A stretch of 8,087 nt of DNA from Bog-950 sp964620645. GTDB taxonomy: Bacteria; Bacteroidota; Bacteroidia; Chitinophagales; LD1. A program made the translations under genes and the position numbers. The stretch covers positions 1-8,087 of the forward strand of contig CAZUHU010000170.1 in assembly GCA_964620645.1 (NCBI GenBank), written 5' to 3'. Below are positions 6,501-8,087 of this stretch, in pieces. The notes under the pieces are model-generated. The model worked only from the letters and a program-made list of their open reading frames with translations. It was not told the DNA's origin and did no database searches. Numbering within the stretch: the stretch's first letter is position 1; the number at the start of each line of letters is the position of its first letter.

Positions 6501-8087
6501 CGTAAACGGTGGCACCGGTAGCTACGGATACTTGTGGAGTAACGGCGATAACAGCCAGGACCCTTCAGGAATAATGGCAGGTAACTATACCGTAACTGTA
6601 ACAGATGCCAATAGCTGCACAGCTACTTCTACTATTGCTATCAGCCAACCAACAGCCTTTAATATTAACCTGGCTTACAACAACATTAGCTGTAATGGCG
6701 GAACCGATGGCAACATTAACATAACCGTTAGCGGCGCTACACCGGGCTATACCTATACCTGGAACAACGGCGCTACTACCGAAGATTTAAGCAACATTGC
6801 TGCCGGTAACTACTTTGTAATTATACATGATGCCAATAACTGTATAGGCAATGCAAATATTACGCTTACCCAACCAATGGGCTTAAGCGTTAGCGAAACA
6901 CATGCTAATGTTAGCTGTAACGGTGGCAACAACGGCTCTATAAACATTACAATAAATGGCGGCACCTTCCCATTCACTTTTAACTGGAATGATGGTGCTA
7001 ACACCCAAAACCGCACTAACTTAACTGCAGGCACTTATCAGATAACAGTAAACGATGTAAACAGTTGCGCGGTAAGCACTCCGGTTACTATTACCCAGCC
7101 TGCTGCTTTAGCAATTAACCTTGCTGCTACCAATGTAAGCTGCAATGGGTTAAGCAATGGCGGTGTTATAGCTACAGTAACAGGCGGCACCCCGGCTTAC
7201 AACTTTAACTGGAGCAACGGTGCAAGCACACAAAACATATATGGTGTTGCTGCAAACTCTTACACCTTAACTGTAACTGACACCAAGAGCTGCGTAGCTA
7301 CTGCCACAACTACTGTAACTCAACCGGCTGCGTTAACCGTAAGCGGTACACAAACCAATGTTAGCTGCTTTGGCGGTAACAATGGTGCGGTTGATGTAAC
7401 TACTGCAGGTGGAACCCAGCCTTACAACTTTAGCTGGAACGCCGGCGGTAATACTGAGGACCTTAGCAACTTAACAGCTGCTACCTATACTATTAACGCT
7501 ACTGATGCACAGGGCTGCAATGCTACCGCTACATTTATTATCAGCCAGCCTGCTGCTTTACAACTTACACTTGCTGCAACCAACCCAAGCTGCAATGGCG
7601 GAAACAACGGCTCAATCGATTTAACTGTGGCAGGTGGTGTTTCAACTTACACTTATAACTGGAGCAACGGTAGCAGTGTAGAAGACCCAAGCGGATTGGC
7701 CGCCGGCAACTACCTGGTAACCGTAACCGATGCTAACGGCTGTGTGAAGAACGGCAACACTTCTTTAGCTGCGCCTGCTGCAATAACTATTACCGAAACC
7801 CATACTATGCCAAGCTGTTTCGGTGGTAGCAACGGCAGTGTAAACATTACTGTAAGCGGTGGAACACAGCCTTATACTTATAACTGGAGCAACGGCCCTG
7901 CTACGCAAAACATCAGCAACATTGCCGCAGGCTCTTACAATGTGGTGGTAACAGATGCTAATGGTTGTTCAAATACATTGAGCGCTATTACCGTAAGCCA
8001 GCCGGCTATAATAGGCATAGGAGTTGTAGTTACTGACGTAGCCTGCGCAGGTGGTAACAATGGCGCTATTGATGTTACTGTAACCGG
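1..8087 (+). CDS. Giant SprB-repeat surface protein (adhesin-like), internal fragment open at both ends
   Basis: Frame 1 reads through the whole window without a stop codon; I translated every line. The 2,695-codon fragment (roughly 260 kDa from residue count) is made of 34 complete repeats of 75-77 residues, two partial edge repeats and one PKD domain at residues 243-324. Units carry an NVSCNGGNNGAI-like start, a GGTxxYxYxW strand, an AGTYTVTVTDANSC-like strand and a closing ITQP. This matches the SprB repeat family (Pfam PF13573 as I recall it). Known members are very long Bacteroidota cell-surface proteins, often exported by type IX secretion; F. johnsoniae SprB is the mobile gliding adhesin. 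Composition is rich in Thr, Asn, Ser, Gly, Ala and Val, with about seven Lys in the whole fragment and about 72 Cys at regular spacing. In-frame ATG codons (for example at 274 and 1411) lie inside repeats and are not starts. Signal peptide and C-terminal sorting domain are outside the window. The repeat family is clear; a gliding, adhesion or other surface role is inferred. Confidence 0.93.
502..726 (+). repeat. Divergent SprB repeat (R3) next to the PKD domain
   Basis: This unit keeps the repeat skeleton (Cys at 541, Trp at 610, VTVTDAGGC with Cys at 694) but is the least typical one. The usual N-G-[AS]-I after the first Cys is replaced by LNATGTATAV. The GTY of the late strand is GPI, and the closing QP is GL (721-726). 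It is the only complete unit whose Cys-Cys distance is 51 codons rather than 50, the extra residue lying after the Trp. It is the last unit before the PKD domain, so it may be an end-of-array unit adapted to contact a different fold; that is inference. Confidence 0.85.
727..972 (+). other. PKD (Ig-like) domain inside the SprB array
   Basis: This 82-residue segment (residues 243-324 of the fragment) does not align as a SprB repeat. It has the PKD hallmarks: FWDFGNGSTST at 832-861, then NPSNTYAAAGTYNV at 871-912, matching the family pattern W-D-F-G-[DN]-G ... N-P-x-H/N-x-Y ... G-x-Y-x-V. PKD domains (Pfam PF00801 and relatives) are beta-sandwich modules of extracellular and surface-layer proteins; in Bacteroidota they often sit between adhesin or enzyme modules as spacers or carbohydrate/protein-binding units. 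Two Cys (772 and 937) lie 55 codons apart, resembling the Cys pair of the neighbouring repeats. The domain boundary is set by the GL closing R3 and by R4 starting at 973; an error of a few residues is possible. Confidence 0.88.
973..1872 (+). repeat. SprB repeats R4-R7, 75-residue units
   Basis: Units are R4 973-1197, R5 1198-1422, R6 1423-1647 and R7 1648-1872, each 225 nt. First/second Cys codons are at 1012/1162, 1237/1387, 1462/1612 and 1687/1837. R4 and R6 have the WGGG core, R5 and R7 WSNG. R5 ends in AP (MYAP) instead of QP. R7 is the first unit with Cys-Phe (CFGG) after the first Cys, a feature that dominates the next block. R4 follows the PKD domain directly, its linker beginning PKPIVAATPTNVSC. 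Confidence 0.9.
1873..3258 (+). repeat. SprB repeats R8-R13, 77-residue units
   Basis: Units are R8 1873-2103, R9 2104-2334, R10 2335-2565, R11 2566-2796, R12 2797-3027 and R13 3028-3258, each exactly 231 nt. Two extra residues lie between the closing QP and the first Cys (15 instead of 13). Cys pairs are at 1918/2068, 2149/2299, 2380/2530, 2611/2761, 2842/2992 and 3073/3223. Five of six have an aromatic after the first Cys (Phe, or Tyr in R8); R13 has Asn. R13 is the first unit to end in TEP. The shared length suggests these units arose by local expansion of one 77-residue ancestor. Confidence 0.9.
2797..3258 (+). repeat. Two-unit block R12-R13, copy A of a segmental duplication
   Basis: This 462-nt pair is matched by R19-R20 at 4384-4845. 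Shared features not found together in other units are an AALxVL[IV]AxQ linker, CF then ITTNT, TTPNRTNL, then YSYLWNGG, QDRSGL, AGSY and a TEP ending. Hand alignment gives 61/77 identical residues for R12 against R19 and 59/77 for R13 against R20. Flanking units R11/R18 and R14/R21 are much less alike, so the copied segment seems limited to two units. Confidence 0.75.
3259..4383 (+). repeat. SprB repeats R14-R18, 75-residue units
   Basis: Units are R14 3259-3483, R15 3484-3708, R16 3709-3933, R17 3934-4158 and R18 4159-4383, each 225 nt. Cys pairs are at 3298/3448, 3523/3673, 3748/3898, 3973/4123 and 4198/4348. R14 and R16 have WGGG; R15 has WSSG with an atypical QSSATISGL loop; R17 and R18 have WSNS. 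R15 is also unusual in having ADQHAC where others have TDANSC. Confidence 0.9.
4384..4845 (+). repeat. Two-unit block R19-R20, copy B of a segmental duplication
   Basis: R19 is 4384-4614 and R20 4615-4845, both 231 nt, with Cys pairs at 4429/4579 and 4660/4810. They are the closest relatives of R12-R13, 1,587 nt upstream (seven units away). Both copies keep the 77-residue length although the block just before this one is made of 75-residue units, which argues for a copy event and not independent length change. Codon choice has drifted, so the event is not recent. Confidence 0.75.
4846..5076 (+). repeat. SprB repeat R21, 77 residues by a different insertion
   Basis: R21 has Cys at 4885 and 5035 and a WSNG core. 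Like R8-R13 it is 231 nt long, but its extra two residues lie after the second Cys (CTAAYNGSITITQP, 11 residues between Cys and QP instead of 9). The QP-to-Cys linker has the usual 13. The equal length is therefore convergent. The QNLAAATAGNYDV loop also replaces the usual QNRTNLTAGTY. Confidence 0.85.
5077..6201 (+). repeat. SprB repeats R22-R26, 75-residue units
   Basis: Units are R22 5077-5301, R23 5302-5526, R24 5527-5751, R25 5752-5976 and R26 5977-6201. Cys pairs are at 5116/5266, 5341/5491, 5566/5716, 5791/5941 and 6016/6166. R23 and R26 share a SETH linker motif (5317 and 5992) and a WGAG core seen in no other unit. The units after them, R24 and R27, also resemble each other, hinting at another old two-unit copy three units apart. 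R24 ends in TEP. R25 and R26 are the last units with a WGGG/WGAG core. Confidence 0.88.
6202..8004 (+). repeat. SprB repeats R27-R34, units without the WGGG core
   Basis: Units are R27 6202-6426, R28 6427-6651, R29 6652-6876, R30 6877-7101, R31 7102-7326, R32 7327-7551, R33 7552-7776 and R34 7777-8004. Cys pairs are at 6241/6391, 6466/6616, 6691/6841, 6916/7066, 7141/7291, 7366/7516, 7591/7741 and 7816/7966. Trp is followed by Ser-Asn or Asn-[NDA] in all eight; none has WGGG. R33 carries VKNGNTSLAAP after its second Cys and lacks the closing QP. R34 is 76 residues, with one extra residue after its second Cys (CSNTLSAITVSQP). Confidence 0.9.
8005..8087 (+). repeat. Start of SprB repeat R35, cut by the window edge
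   Basis: The linker AIIGIGVVVTDVAC leads to a first Cys at 8044, followed by AGGNNGAIDVTVT, the normal opening of a unit. The array therefore continues past the right edge, and the protein's C-terminal region is not included. Confidence 0.88.

Noticed and set aside
378..7034. Short open frames of 60-90 codons, such as those on the minus strand at 378-590, 924-1157, 2037-2267, 4491-4712 and 6810-7034
   Set aside because: They recur at the same phase within the repeat units, encode similar Val/Leu-rich peptides that are the reverse complement of the Thr/Asn/Ser coding strand, and lie fully inside the long sense frame. They are shadows of the repeats.
1..8087. CRISPR array or noncoding tandem repeat
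   Set aside because: The regular 225-231 nt period is far longer than a CRISPR repeat plus spacer, there are no identical short direct repeats with unique spacers, and indels are all multiples of three in one open frame.
1..8087. Promoters, terminators, tRNA/rRNA, insertion sequences
   Set aside because: The whole window is coding; I saw no inverted-repeat element ends, no RNA gene signatures and no noncoding gap.

Overview
The whole window is the inside of one giant gene. Reading frame 1 of the + strand is open from base 1 to base 8087 (2,695 full codons plus two bases), with no stop, no recognisable start and no intergenic DNA. The product is an extracellular repeat protein. It consists of SprB-type repeats of about 75 residues in tandem, interrupted once by a PKD (Ig-like) domain. 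There are 34 complete repeats, a repeat tail at the left edge and the start of another at the right edge. Both ends of the protein lie outside the window, so signal peptide, C-terminal sorting domain, promoter, RBS and terminator cannot be seen.

Layout (nt): 1-48 tail of a repeat; 49-726 repeats R1-R3, R3 being divergent; 727-972 PKD domain; 973-1872 R4-R7 (75 aa each); 1873-3258 R8-R13 (77 aa each); 3259-4383 R14-R18 (75 aa); 4384-5076 R19-R21 (77 aa); 5077-6201 R22-R26 (75 aa); 6202-8004 R27-R34 (75 aa, the last 76 aa); 8005-8087 start of R35. Each repeat has one Cys near its start, a Trp 23 residues later, a GTYTVTVTDAN-like strand, a second Cys 50 residues after the first, and usually a closing QP or EP. 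All length variation except one residue in R3 lies in the linker between the second Cys of one unit and the first Cys of the next.

Organism: SprB repeats with PKD domains are typical of Bacteroidota (Flavobacteriia, Sphingobacteriia, Chitinophagia), where such proteins are usually exported by the type IX secretion system and act as surface adhesins; SprB of Flavobacterium johnsoniae is the gliding-motility example. The repeats, Thr/Asn/Ser/Gly/Ala/Val-rich composition and near absence of Lys fit this. The host assignment and adhesin role are inferences from the family, not from neighbouring genes, because none are visible.

The points most worth a second look are the rigid Cys-Cys spacing, the in-phase PKD insertion, a two-unit segmental duplication seven units apart, and the strong synonymous divergence between units that are almost the same in protein.
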